DNA from: CAMLHP01 sp035712285 | GTDB taxonomy: Bacteria; Gemmatimonadota; Gemmatimonadetes; Gemmatimonadales; GWC2-71-9 | Assembly: GCA_035712285.1 (NCBI GenBank) | Contig: DASTBA010000090.1 | Coordinates: forward strand, 1 to 24,861 | DNA length: 24,861 bases | Direction of reading: 5' to 3' | Part shown: piece after piece, positions 8,301 through 13,700 of the stretch | Position numbering within the stretch: the stretch's first letter is position 1 | Layout of the letters: every line of letters begins with the position of its first letter | Made by a program: the position numbers and the translations under genes | Notes under the pieces: model-generated | What the model was told of the DNA's origin: nothing | The model's database searches: none | Seen by the model: the letters and a program-made list of their open reading frames with translations, nothing else

Positions 8301-8450
8301 CCCGCCCGGAAACGGGCGGTCGGTGGTGTAGTCCCACGCGAAGGCGCGGCCGTGCACATCGGTGGTGGCGACGATGACGAGATGGGCGCTGTCGGGGGAC
8401 GGCGCGGGCGCCGCGGCCAATGCCGCGGCGAGCAGGATACTGGCGAGCAT
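5325..8450 (-). CDS. Secreted double nucleotidase: CpdB-like 2',3'-cyclic phosphodiesterase/3'-nucleotidase fused to UshA-like 5'-nucleotidase
   Basis: A 1041-residue exported protein with a short signal peptide (about 1-16) and two complete metallophosphatase plus 5'-nucleotidase C-terminal modules. Module 1 (about 22-530): TDVHG (Asp31, His33), DSGDLIQG (Asp73), GNHE (Asn114, His115), His213 and GHSH 249-252; its base-binding loops YPYENTL and GGGGYTM carry tyrosines, as in CpdB. Module 2 (about 557-1037): TNDLHG (Asp567, His569), DAGDEMQG (Asp610), GNHDF, AHAG, GHTH 779-782, NNGGIR; its loops QPFGNN and GGSGFTM carry phenylalanines, as in UshA. The arrangement resembles Bacillus YfkN. All metal ligands look intact in both halves. 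The frame stays open to 8840, but homology and the signal peptide begin at ATG 8450. First gene of the salvage operon, divergent from the arsR-phoBR operon; it would release phosphate and nucleosides outside the cytoplasm. Confidence 0.92.
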   Translation of the reverse strand: MLASILLAAALAAAPAPSPDSAHLVIVATTDVHGRAFAWDYTTDRPFPGGLTRVATVVDSLRAAWPGQVLLVDSGDLIQGDPFAAYFARVAPQDTNPMLRAMNLVGYDVATLGNHEFNWGLATLARALDGARFPYVSANIRGLPGDTLAYRPYVVLERQGVRIGVAGFTTPGVMIWDRKNVAGRVRLERIPPAARRVLPELRRKSDFDIVLIHSGMDGPSSYDTTGVGIENVAAEFASFPVRPDLVVVGHSHREMRDSVLNGVHFIQPKNWAQSVVVMHVDLVRRDGRWTPVRWHADLVPLAGVRPDPRVVAALQADHDSVRAWVRQPLATATGAMPSALARTGPTAIIGFVQAVQREVTGAQLSAAAAFNLGGGFPAGPVRLSDVASIYPYENTLRAVRISGAALKAYLEQSAKYYVVDGAGRVSINPEIPGYNFDMVSGASYDMDLSRPVGDRIVQLAVGGKAVRPADTFTMAVNSYRQEGGGGYTMLKGAPVIYDRGENIRDLLADRLKALGTISPATYDEHNWRIVPPAMAEQVARLQGAPDAKGERRVASEHILLRILTTNDLHGALTTEAKPWSRGRGMGGMAVIESLMDSAAAQCRCTVLKLDAGDEMQGTLESNMVYGRSMVDALNQLGLGAAAVGNHDFDWSIDTLRARMHQARYPWLLANVYDSTAGGRPAWARPWAMLTVGSLRVAVVGYITEVTKSIVKAANVKGLAFPGGAAALAGVLDTVHAQHPDLVVLVAHAGAVCDSLGCRGEIMDLARDLPPGAVDAIVAGHTHQLNNTMVNGIPIVQARSSGTALGVMDLVQAEDGSRHWRTAVWDAFADRVTPDSVEAVLVAGYRLRTDSLAAHPVAMLADSLVRLGHDGQYPLGNLIADAQRAMAHADVAIMNNGGIRSDLPKGPVTYRDLFQLQPFGNNLVKARVKGSVIRAALEFAVKGGRPDAHIAGVTMVFDRTRPDGQRLVSVRLAGGRPLRDDRTYTLAVNDFMSTGGSGFTMLNGARWQSTGMTDLEALITWLGRQRGPVRADAALRIRPLAP

Positions 8451-8513
8451 ATGGCCCGCAAATATAGCAGGGGTTGCGCATATCCGGATAGACGTATATA
8501 TGTTCAGGCACAT
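8451..8513. promoter_or_regulatory. AT-rich divergent control region (nucleotidase / arsR-phoBR)
   Basis: This 63-bp island is strikingly AT-rich against its surroundings. It holds a 10-bp perfect palindrome, TATCCGGATA (8481-8490), and an inverted pair CATAT (8479-8483) / ATATG (8498-8502), the style of site bound by dimeric ArsR-family repressors. For the minus strand, TATATT (complement of 8461-8466) is a good -10 that would put transcription start only a few bases before the nucleotidase ATG. For the plus strand, TTGCGC (8474-8479) and TATATG (8497-8502) are spaced by 17 bases, with AGG just before the arsR ATG. A regulator bound at the central palindrome would sit over both promoters. 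No repeat of the Pho-box type is present here. Confidence 0.5.
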
Positions 8514-8900
8514 ATGACCACCGCCGTTCCCGACCTCCTGCAGACCGTGGCCGAGCCGACCCGGCTCCGGATCATCAACTGCCTCGCGGCGGCCCCGCTC
8601 TTCGTGTCCGATCTCCAGGTGGTGCTGGACCTGCCGCAGCCGACGGTGTCCCGGCACCTGCAGGTGCTGCGCAAGTCGGGGCTGGTGCGGGATACGCCCA
8701 TTGCCCAGTTCGTCCTCTATCGCCTCCGGCGGGCCGCCGGCCCGCCCGGCAAGCTGCTGGGCGCCATCCTGGATGCGATGAACGGCGACCCGCAATTTCG
8801 GTCCGAGCGGGAACGGGCCCTGGTCCGGAGCCGCACCCACACCGGTGAGCGCACCGGCGAGCCCGAGCCGGATGCCGCCGGCCGTTCGCGGAGATCGTGA
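8514..8900 (+). CDS. ArsR-family winged-helix transcriptional regulator
   Basis: A 128-residue DNA-binding protein. The N-terminal 75 residues form a typical ArsR winged helix: EPTRLRIINCLAAAP (helix 1-2), SDLQVVLDLPQPTVSRHLQVLRKSGLV (helix-turn-helix with the P-x-x-S-x-H-L-x-x-L signature), then QFVLYRL as the wing. The metal-binding C-x-C of classical arsenic or zinc sensors in the recognition region is absent; the only cysteine is Cys23 (IINCL). So metal sensing in the usual way is unlikely, and the signal is unknown. The tail after 95 is charged and probably disordered. It is transcribed divergently from the nucleotidase and its TGA overlaps the phoB ATG, so it forms one operon with phoBR. 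It may autoregulate this region; that is inference from position. Confidence 0.85.
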   Translation: MTTAVPDLLQTVAEPTRLRIINCLAAAPLFVSDLQVVLDLPQPTVSRHLQVLRKSGLVRDTPIAQFVLYRLRRAAGPPGKLLGAILDAMNGDPQFRSERERALVRSRTHTGERTGEPEPDAAGRSRRS

Positions 8901-9607
8901 TGACCAATCGCGTCCTCGTCGTGGATGACGAACCCGATATCACGGCCCTGGTGGCGTATCACCTGGCCAAGGCCGGCTATCGTGTCTCCACCGCGGCAAA
9001 CGGCCCCGACGCGCTGCGCGCGGCGCGCGAGGAGCATCCGGACATCGTGGTGCTGGATCTCATGCTCCCGGGCATGTCGGGCTACGACGTGCTGCAGGAG
9101 CTCCGGCGCCAGAACGACACCGGCGACGTCGGCGTCATTCTGCTCACCTCGCGCCGGGAGGAGGCCGACCGCATCAAGGGGCTCTCCCTCGGGGCGGATG
9201 ACTACCTCACCAAGCCGTTCTCGCCCGCCGAGCTTGGACTCCGGGTCGCGGCGCTGCTCCGGCGCCTCGGATCGCCCGCCGTCTCGGCCGGCTCGCTCCT
9301 CACCGCCGGCCCCATCACCATTGACCGCTCGGCGCACCGGGTGGCGGTGGACGGCGCCGATCTCGTGCTCACGGCCACGGAGTACAAGCTCCTGCTCACC
9401 CTGATCGAACGCCGCGGGCGGGTACAATCGCGGCCCCAGCTGCTCGAGACCGTCTGGGATGCGCATCCCGAGATCCAGACGCGGACGGTGGACATGCATG
9501 TGCAGCGACTGCGGACGAAGCTCGGCGTCCATGGGGAATTGATCGAGACGGTGCGCGGGTTCGGCTACCGCTTCCGCGCACCGGAGCGCGGGGGAGCGGT
9601 CCGGTGA
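8900..9607 (+). CDS. phoB: PhoB-type response regulator (OmpR family)
   Basis: A 235-residue two-component regulator. The receiver domain (about 1-118) has the acid pocket Asp9/Asp10, phosphoacceptor Asp53 in VVLDLMLPG, Thr83 and Lys105 in DDYLTKPF. The C-terminal winged helix (about 132-232) has EYKLLLTLIERRGRVQSRPQLLETVW, the recognition helix TRTVDMHVQRLRTKLG, and the wing ETVRGFGYRF. The assignment as phoB rather than another OmpR-type regulator comes from the adjacent PAS-containing kinase and the downstream pst genes with Pho-box-like repeats. ATG 8900 is preferred to the GTG at 8897: GGAG at 8890-8893 is six bases from the ATG but only three from the GTG. Overlaps arsR upstream and phoR downstream. 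Confidence 0.9.
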   Translation: MTNRVLVVDDEPDITALVAYHLAKAGYRVSTAANGPDALRAAREEHPDIVVLDLMLPGMSGYDVLQELRRQNDTGDVGVILLTSRREEADRIKGLSLGADDYLTKPFSPAELGLRVAALLRRLGSPAVSAGSLLTAGPITIDRSAHRVAVDGADLVLTATEYKLLLTLIERRGRVQSRPQLLETVWDAHPEIQTRTVDMHVQRLRTKLGVHGELIETVRGFGYRFRAPERGGAVR

Positions 9608-11316
9608 CCTTCTCGCGCCGGCTCGCCTCGGGCACGCTGATCGTGCTGCTGCTGGCCATCGGCACGCTGCTCTATCGCGCCGAGCGAAGCCTTCGGCGCA
9701 ACCTCGAGGCGGACGTGGCCGCCACCCTGGAGCGCGACGCACGCCTGGTGCGCGAGAGCCTGCCGGCGGACCGCGTGCAGTGGCAGGGCACGGTGCGCCG
9801 CTACTCCCTGCAGACCGGGTTCCGGATCACCCTGATTGATGCCCAGGGGAACGTCGTCGCCGACAGCGACTTCCCGGATGGGCCGCTGCCGGCGATCGAG
9901 AACCATGCGTCACGCACCGAGGTGCGCGCCGCCCTGGAGGGCCAGACCGGCCAGGCGCGCCGGCACAGCGCGACGGTCGGGCGGGATCTCATGTACGTGG
10001 CCGTGCCGGGCGGTCCCGGCGCGGTGCGCGTGGCCGAGGATCTCGAACGGGTGAACGGCATCGTGCACCGGACCCAGCTGTCGGTGGGCGGTGCCGCGCT
10101 CCTCGCCCTGCTGGTGGGGGTGGCGCTTGCGCTGGTGGCGGCCCGCAGCGTCTCGCGGCCGCTCACCGGCCTCGCGGCGGCAGCGCGGTCCATCGCCGCC
10201 GGCACCCCGCCCCGGTTCCCGCGCTCCGGCGTGTCGGAGATCGACGCGCTGGTCCGTTCCCTCCGCGAGATGCACCATCAGCTGGACGACCGCTTCGAGG
10301 CCATCCGCAATGAGAAGGCCGAATCGGCCGCGGTGGTCGAGGCCATGAGCGAGGGTGTGATCGCCGCGGACGACCGGGGCCGGATCACCACCGCCAATCC
10401 GTCGGCGCGGCGCCTGCTGGGCTATGCCGCGGATGCGCCGCTGCCCGAGCTGCCGCAGATCTTCCGCTCCCGCGAGGCGCGGGAGCTCGTGGACACCGTC
10501 CTGGCCGGTGACGCCGATGCGTCGCGCACCCTGGACCTCGACGGCCGCACCCTGCTCATCACCGGGCGGGCATTGCCGTCGGGCGGCGCCGTGCTCGTGA
10601 TGCACGACCTGACCGAGCTCCGGCGCCTCGAATCCGTCCGGCGGGACTTCGTGGCCAATGTCTCCCACGAGCTCAAGACGCCGCTGACCTCCATCTCCGG
10701 CTATTCGGAGACCCTGCTCAGCGACCGCCCCGATCCGGAGACGGTGCACCTGTTCCTGACGCGCATCGCGACGAACGCGCGGCGGATGCAGCACCTGGTG
10801 GACGACCTGCTGGACCTCTCGCGCATCGAGGCGGGGCGCTGGCAGCCGGCCGTGCGGCCGGTGGATCCGGCGGAGCTGGCGCGGGAGGTATGGACCGGGC
10901 TTCAGGACCGGAACGGCCGGCCGATCCCCCGTTTCGAAGTCCGTGTACCGGGCGGTCTTCGGGTGCAGGCCGACGCGGACGCCCTGCGCCAGGTCCTGAC
11001 GAACCTGCTCGACAACGCGCTGCGGTACACGGACGCAGACGGGCTCATCACAGTGTCGGCCCGCGCGGAATCCGGCGGCGTGCGGCTGGACGTCTCCGAT
11101 ACCGGCACCGGCATCCCGCGTGACCACCTGCCACGCATCTTCGAGCGGTTCTACCGGGCGGACCCGTCCCGCTCGCGCGAGGAGGGGGGCACCGGCCTGG
11201 GGCTCTCCATCGTCCGCCACCTGGTCGAGGGGCATGGCGGCCGGGTCTCCGCCGACAGCGTGCTCGGCCAGGGCACCACGATCAGCTGCTGGTTCCCGGA
11301 CTCCTCACCAGCCTGA
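9604..11316 (+). CDS. phoR: PhoR-type sensor histidine kinase
   Basis: A 570-residue inner-membrane kinase, partner of PhoB. Predicted order: TM1 about 8-24, an extracytoplasmic domain about 25-158, TM2 about 160-180, HAMP linker about 178-230, a PAS domain about 238-335 (MSEGVIAADDRGRITTANPSARRLLGY), the HisKA domain with the H-box FVANVSHELKTPL (phosphorylated His355), and the ATPase domain with TNLLDNALRY (N-box, Asn471), DTGTGIP (G1) and GGTGLGLSIV (G2). The sizeable periplasmic domain is like Gram-positive/mycobacterial PhoR and unlike E. coli PhoR, which has almost none. The start is GTG 9604, preceded by GGGGAG with a seven-base spacer and overlapping the phoB stop. PstSCAB/PhoU downstream are the expected signalling partners. 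Confidence 0.9.
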   Translation: MTFSRRLASGTLIVLLLAIGTLLYRAERSLRRNLEADVAATLERDARLVRESLPADRVQWQGTVRRYSLQTGFRITLIDAQGNVVADSDFPDGPLPAIENHASRTEVRAALEGQTGQARRHSATVGRDLMYVAVPGGPGAVRVAEDLERVNGIVHRTQLSVGGAALLALLVGVALALVAARSVSRPLTGLAAAARSIAAGTPPRFPRSGVSEIDALVRSLREMHHQLDDRFEAIRNEKAESAAVVEAMSEGVIAADDRGRITTANPSARRLLGYAADAPLPELPQIFRSREARELVDTVLAGDADASRTLDLDGRTLLITGRALPSGGAVLVMHDLTELRRLESVRRDFVANVSHELKTPLTSISGYSETLLSDRPDPETVHLFLTRIATNARRMQHLVDDLLDLSRIEAGRWQPAVRPVDPAELAREVWTGLQDRNGRPIPRFEVRVPGGLRVQADADALRQVLTNLLDNALRYTDADGLITVSARAESGGVRLDVSDTGTGIPRDHLPRIFERFYRADPSRSREEGGTGLGLSIVRHLVEGHGGRVSADSVLGQGTTISCWFPDSSPA

Positions 11317-11329
11317 GCCGCCCGTCCGA

Positions 11330-11347
11330 TCGTGACGTGGCGGTTAC
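11330..11347 (+). promoter_or_regulatory. Candidate Pho box, weaker copy
   Basis: TCGTGAC at 11330 and CGGTTAC at 11341 are separated by exactly 11 nt start to start, the same unit and period as the stronger sites here and before pstC. It begins 13 bases after the phoR stop codon. It is out of 11-nt phase with the next pair, so it would be a separate PhoB dimer site. Confidence 0.45.
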
Positions 11348-11358
11348 CGGCACCACTT

Positions 11359-11376
11359 CTGTTACAACCCTGTGAC
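11359..11376 (+). promoter_or_regulatory. Pho box upstream of the porin-pstS operon
   Basis: CTGTTAC at 11359 and CTGTGAC at 11370 form a tandem repeat of seven-base units with four-base spacers (period 11), the geometry of the E. coli Pho box (CTGTCAT, N4, CTGTCAT) bound head-to-tail by a PhoB dimer. A further unit, CCGTGAC, lies in the same phase two periods on, at 11392. Genes downstream are a porin and pstS, the expected targets. A -10 at the usual distance is not obvious. Confidence 0.7.
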
Positions 11377-11471
11377 TCACCGCGGCATCGACCGTGACGG
11401 TCCGGTGCGTTCATTCGTGCGCCTGGCCACCGCACTTCGCGGCGGCCGCTCGCACACAGGGAGCCTGACGA

Positions 11472-12515
11472 ATGAAGAGGATAGCCGGAAGCGTGGGGAT
11501 CGCCTGCGTCATGATGACGGGACGTCTCGCGGCTCAGCAACCCGCACCACCGCCCCAGGTGAAGGTGGGCGGCGTGGTCTACGCCCAGTACCTCTACCAG
11601 CTGGGCGATACCGCGGCCCACGGGAACAACTTCGATGTCACCCGGGCCTACGTGAACGTGACCGGCGCACTGGGGGAGAAGGTCGGCGTCCGGGTGACGT
11701 CGGATCTCTACCGGGTGGCGGACGGCTCGCTGGCGCTGCGGCTCAAGTACGCCTATGCGACCTACACGCCGAAGGGCAGCCCCCTGACCTTCAAGCTGGG
11801 CGAGATGCAGACTCCGTGGCTCGACTACGAGGAAACGCTGTGGGATTACCGCATGCAGGGCACCACGCCGCTGGACCGCGCCGGCTACCTGACGTCGTCC
11901 GACCTGGGCGTCGGCGTGGACGGATCGTGGAGCGGTGACGCGATCAACATGCAGGTGGGGCTCTACAATGGTGAGGGCTACAGCAAGACACCGGGCGACC
12001 AGCGGAAGGACGTGGCGGGCCGAGTATCCGCTCGCCTCCTTGCCACCGACGACGGCAGCCGCACCGGCGGTGTCCGCGTGACCGCGTTTGGCCAGTATGG
12101 CACCCCGACCGGGGGCGGCGTACGGCAGCGATACGTGGGCCAGGTGTCATACCGCAGCAAGCTCCTCACCCTCGCCGGGGAAGGCGCGATCCTGCGTGAC
12201 CGCCTCGATAATCCGCCGGCACCGGCCCTGCCTGACCCCGCAACCCGGAAAGGCCGGCTCCTGAGCGCGTTCGGCGTCCTGCGGGTGCCCAACCAGCCCT
12301 TCGCCATCATCGCGCGGGTGGATGACCTGGACCCCAACACCGATGCGGCCAATAACCGGCAGACCCGCCTGATCGGCGGTGTCTCCTGGCAGGCGAGCCC
12401 CAACCTGCGGCTGCTCGCCGATATCGACCACGTCTCGTACGAAGGGGGCGCCCCCTCCCCTGCGGCCTATGCCACCCGGACCCAGGGTCTCGTCCAGGCC
12501 CAGGTGACGTTCTGA
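11472..12515 (+). CDS. Outer-membrane porin, probably phosphate-related (OprP/OprO-like)
   Basis: A 347-residue outer-membrane beta-barrel candidate. A signal peptide (about 1-21, MKRIAGSVGIACVMMTGRLAAQ, cleavage after Ala-Ala-Gln) is followed by alternating amphipathic strands with porin-like segments such as VGGVVYAQYLYQLGD, NNFDVTRAYVNVTGALGEKVGVRV, LRLKYAYATYT, DLGVGVDGSWSGDAINMQVGLYNGEG, ending in the C-terminal phenylalanine (QAQVTF) recognised by the BAM machinery. The RAYVNVTG and PWLDYEETLWDY blocks recall the phosphate-selective porin O/P family, although that family is usually about 400 residues, so I call it OprP-like, not OprP. It lies behind a Pho box and 36 bases ahead of pstS. 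ATG 11472 has AGGGAG eight bases upstream. Confidence 0.75.
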   Translation: MKRIAGSVGIACVMMTGRLAAQQPAPPPQVKVGGVVYAQYLYQLGDTAAHGNNFDVTRAYVNVTGALGEKVGVRVTSDLYRVADGSLALRLKYAYATYTPKGSPLTFKLGEMQTPWLDYEETLWDYRMQGTTPLDRAGYLTSSDLGVGVDGSWSGDAINMQVGLYNGEGYSKTPGDQRKDVAGRVSARLLATDDGSRTGGVRVTAFGQYGTPTGGGVRQRYVGQVSYRSKLLTLAGEGAILRDRLDNPPAPALPDPATRKGRLLSAFGVLRVPNQPFAIIARVDDLDPNTDAANNRQTRLIGGVSWQASPNLRLLADIDHVSYEGGAPSPAAYATRTQGLVQAQVTF

Positions 12516-12550
12516 TGCCGTCCACCCTCACCCGATTGACCGGAGCCCCG

Positions 12551-13609
12551 ATGCGCCGCCAGTTGCTGGTCTCGCTCTCAGCCCTTGCCCTCACCGCTGC
12601 GTGCGCGGGCAAGGAGACTCCCCGCACCGCGCAGGACAGCACCGTCACGTCCAGTTCGGGCGTGGCGCTGACCGGCGCCGGCGCCACCTTCCCCAACCCG
12701 ATCTACACGAAATGGTTCGACGCCTATGCGCGGCAGACCGGCGTGAAGATCAATTACCAGTCCATCGGCTCCGGCGGCGGCATCCGCCAGTACACCGAGG
12801 GTACGGTGGACTTCGGCGCCAGCGACGGCCCGATGACCGACGAGCAGATCTCGGCGGTGAAGGGCAACGTGGCCCACGTTCCCACGGTGCTCGGCGCGGT
12901 GGTGGTCACCTACAACCTGCCCGATCTCGGCCAGACCCGCCTCAAGCTGGATGGCGCCGCCATTGCCGACATCTTCCTTGGCAAGATCACCCGGTGGGAT
13001 GACCGCCGCATCGCCACGATGAATCCCGGCATCAAGCTGCCGGCCCAGGACATCGTGGTGGCTCATCGCTCCGACGGATCGGGCACCAGCTACATCTTCA
13101 CCGACTACCTGTCCAAGGTCTCGGCCGAGTGGAAGCAGCAGGTCGGGGCGGCGACCTCCGTCAACTGGCCGGTGGGGCTGGGCGGCAAGGGCAATGAGGG
13201 CGTGACCCAGCTGGTGAAGCAGAGCCCCGGCGCGGTGGGCTACGTCGAACTGATCTACGCGGTGAACAACGGCCTGCCCTATGCCAACGTGAAGAACGGC
13301 GCGGGACAGTTCATCGAGCCGGCACTCAACAGCGTGACGGCCGCTGCCGCATCCGCCGACCTCAAGCCCGGCACCGACTTCCGGGTCTCGATCACCAACG
13401 CCCCGGGTGAGGCCGCGTACCCGATTTCCTCCTTCACCTGGCTGCTGGTCAAGCCGCAGAACCCGGACACCGCCAAGGCCAGGCTGATCAGGAACTTCCT
13501 CGCCTGGATGATCACGCCGGATGCCCAGCGCATGGCGTCGGATCTCCACTACGCGCCGCTGCCGGTGCCGGTGATCGAACTGGTCCAGAAGGAGATCAGC
13601 GGGCTCTAG
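12551..13609 (+). CDS. pstS: Phosphate-binding protein of the Pst ABC transporter
   Basis: A 352-residue periplasmic phosphate-binding protein. The N-terminus MRRQLLVSLSALALTAAC looks like a lipoprotein signal with Cys18 as the anchor, though Leu is one position further from the Cys than in the usual lipobox. The mature protein begins with GAGATFPNPIYTKWFDAY, followed by INYQSIGSGGGIRQYTEGTVDFGASDGPM and VVAHRSDGSGTSYIFTDYL, the loops whose Ser, Thr, Asp and Arg side chains bind dehydrated phosphate in PstS. Near 210-220 come QVGAATSVNWPVGLGGKGNEGV and a conserved GAVGYVELIYA. ATG 12551 is chosen over ATG 12515 (which touches the porin stop) because the signal peptide begins there and GGAG lies five bases upstream. 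It delivers phosphate to PstC/PstA. Confidence 0.95.
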   Translation: MRRQLLVSLSALALTAACAGKETPRTAQDSTVTSSSGVALTGAGATFPNPIYTKWFDAYARQTGVKINYQSIGSGGGIRQYTEGTVDFGASDGPMTDEQISAVKGNVAHVPTVLGAVVVTYNLPDLGQTRLKLDGAAIADIFLGKITRWDDRRIATMNPGIKLPAQDIVVAHRSDGSGTSYIFTDYLSKVSAEWKQQVGAATSVNWPVGLGGKGNEGVTQLVKQSPGAVGYVELIYAVNNGLPYANVKNGAGQFIEPALNSVTAAAASADLKPGTDFRVSITNAPGEAAYPISSFTWLLVKPQNPDTAKARLIRNFLAWMITPDAQRMASDLHYAPLPVPVIELVQKEISGL

Positions 13610-13637
13610 AGTCAGCAGTCGGCCGTCAGCCTGGGTC

Positions 13638-13666
13638 CCGTGACACATCCGTTACATGGCCGTGAC
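13638..13666 (+). promoter_or_regulatory. Three-unit Pho box upstream of pstC
   Basis: CCGTGAC at 13638, CCGTTAC at 13649 and CCGTGAC at 13660 are three near-identical seven-base units at an exact 11-nt period. This is the arrangement bound by tandem PhoB molecules, and the clearest regulatory signal in the window. A possible -10 (TAACAT, 13673-13678) follows closely. The array would give pstCABB-phoU-ppx its own phosphate-starvation promoter, separate from that of porin-pstS. It overlaps an in-frame ATG at 13656 that should therefore not be used as the pstC start. Confidence 0.78.
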
Positions 13667-13700
13667 CTTCCATAACATTCGTACCGGTAGGTTCACGGCC

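Larger units (their letters stand above)
11317..11471 (+). promoter_or_regulatory. Intergenic leader of the porin-pstS transcript
   Basis: A 155-bp gap between phoR and the porin. Two sets of 7-base direct repeats with 11-nt period fill its first half (listed separately). A partial inverted repeat, GACCGT/ACGGTC, surrounds the CCGTGAC at 11392. The second half, up to the AGGGAG Shine-Dalgarno at 11458-11463, shows no further motif I can support. No hairpin with a T-run is visible after phoR, so read-through from phoBR into the pst genes is possible. Confidence 0.5.

Noticed and set aside
8451..8840. N-terminal extension of the nucleotidase frame to 8840
   Set aside because: It would run through the divergent arsR gene and the AT-rich promoter island; homology and the signal peptide begin at 8450.
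11944..12431. Minus-strand frames opposite the porin
   Set aside because: Antisense shadows with Arg/Pro-rich composition; the plus-strand product has a signal peptide and C-terminal Phe.
12515..12550. ATG touching the porin stop as the pstS start
   Set aside because: It would put 12 residues before the signal peptide; ATG 12551 has GGAG at five bases and a proper lipoprotein signal.
13656..13700. Upstream ATG as the pstC start
   Set aside because: It lies inside the three-unit Pho box and would add an odd N-terminus; ATG 13701 has an upstream GGTAGG.
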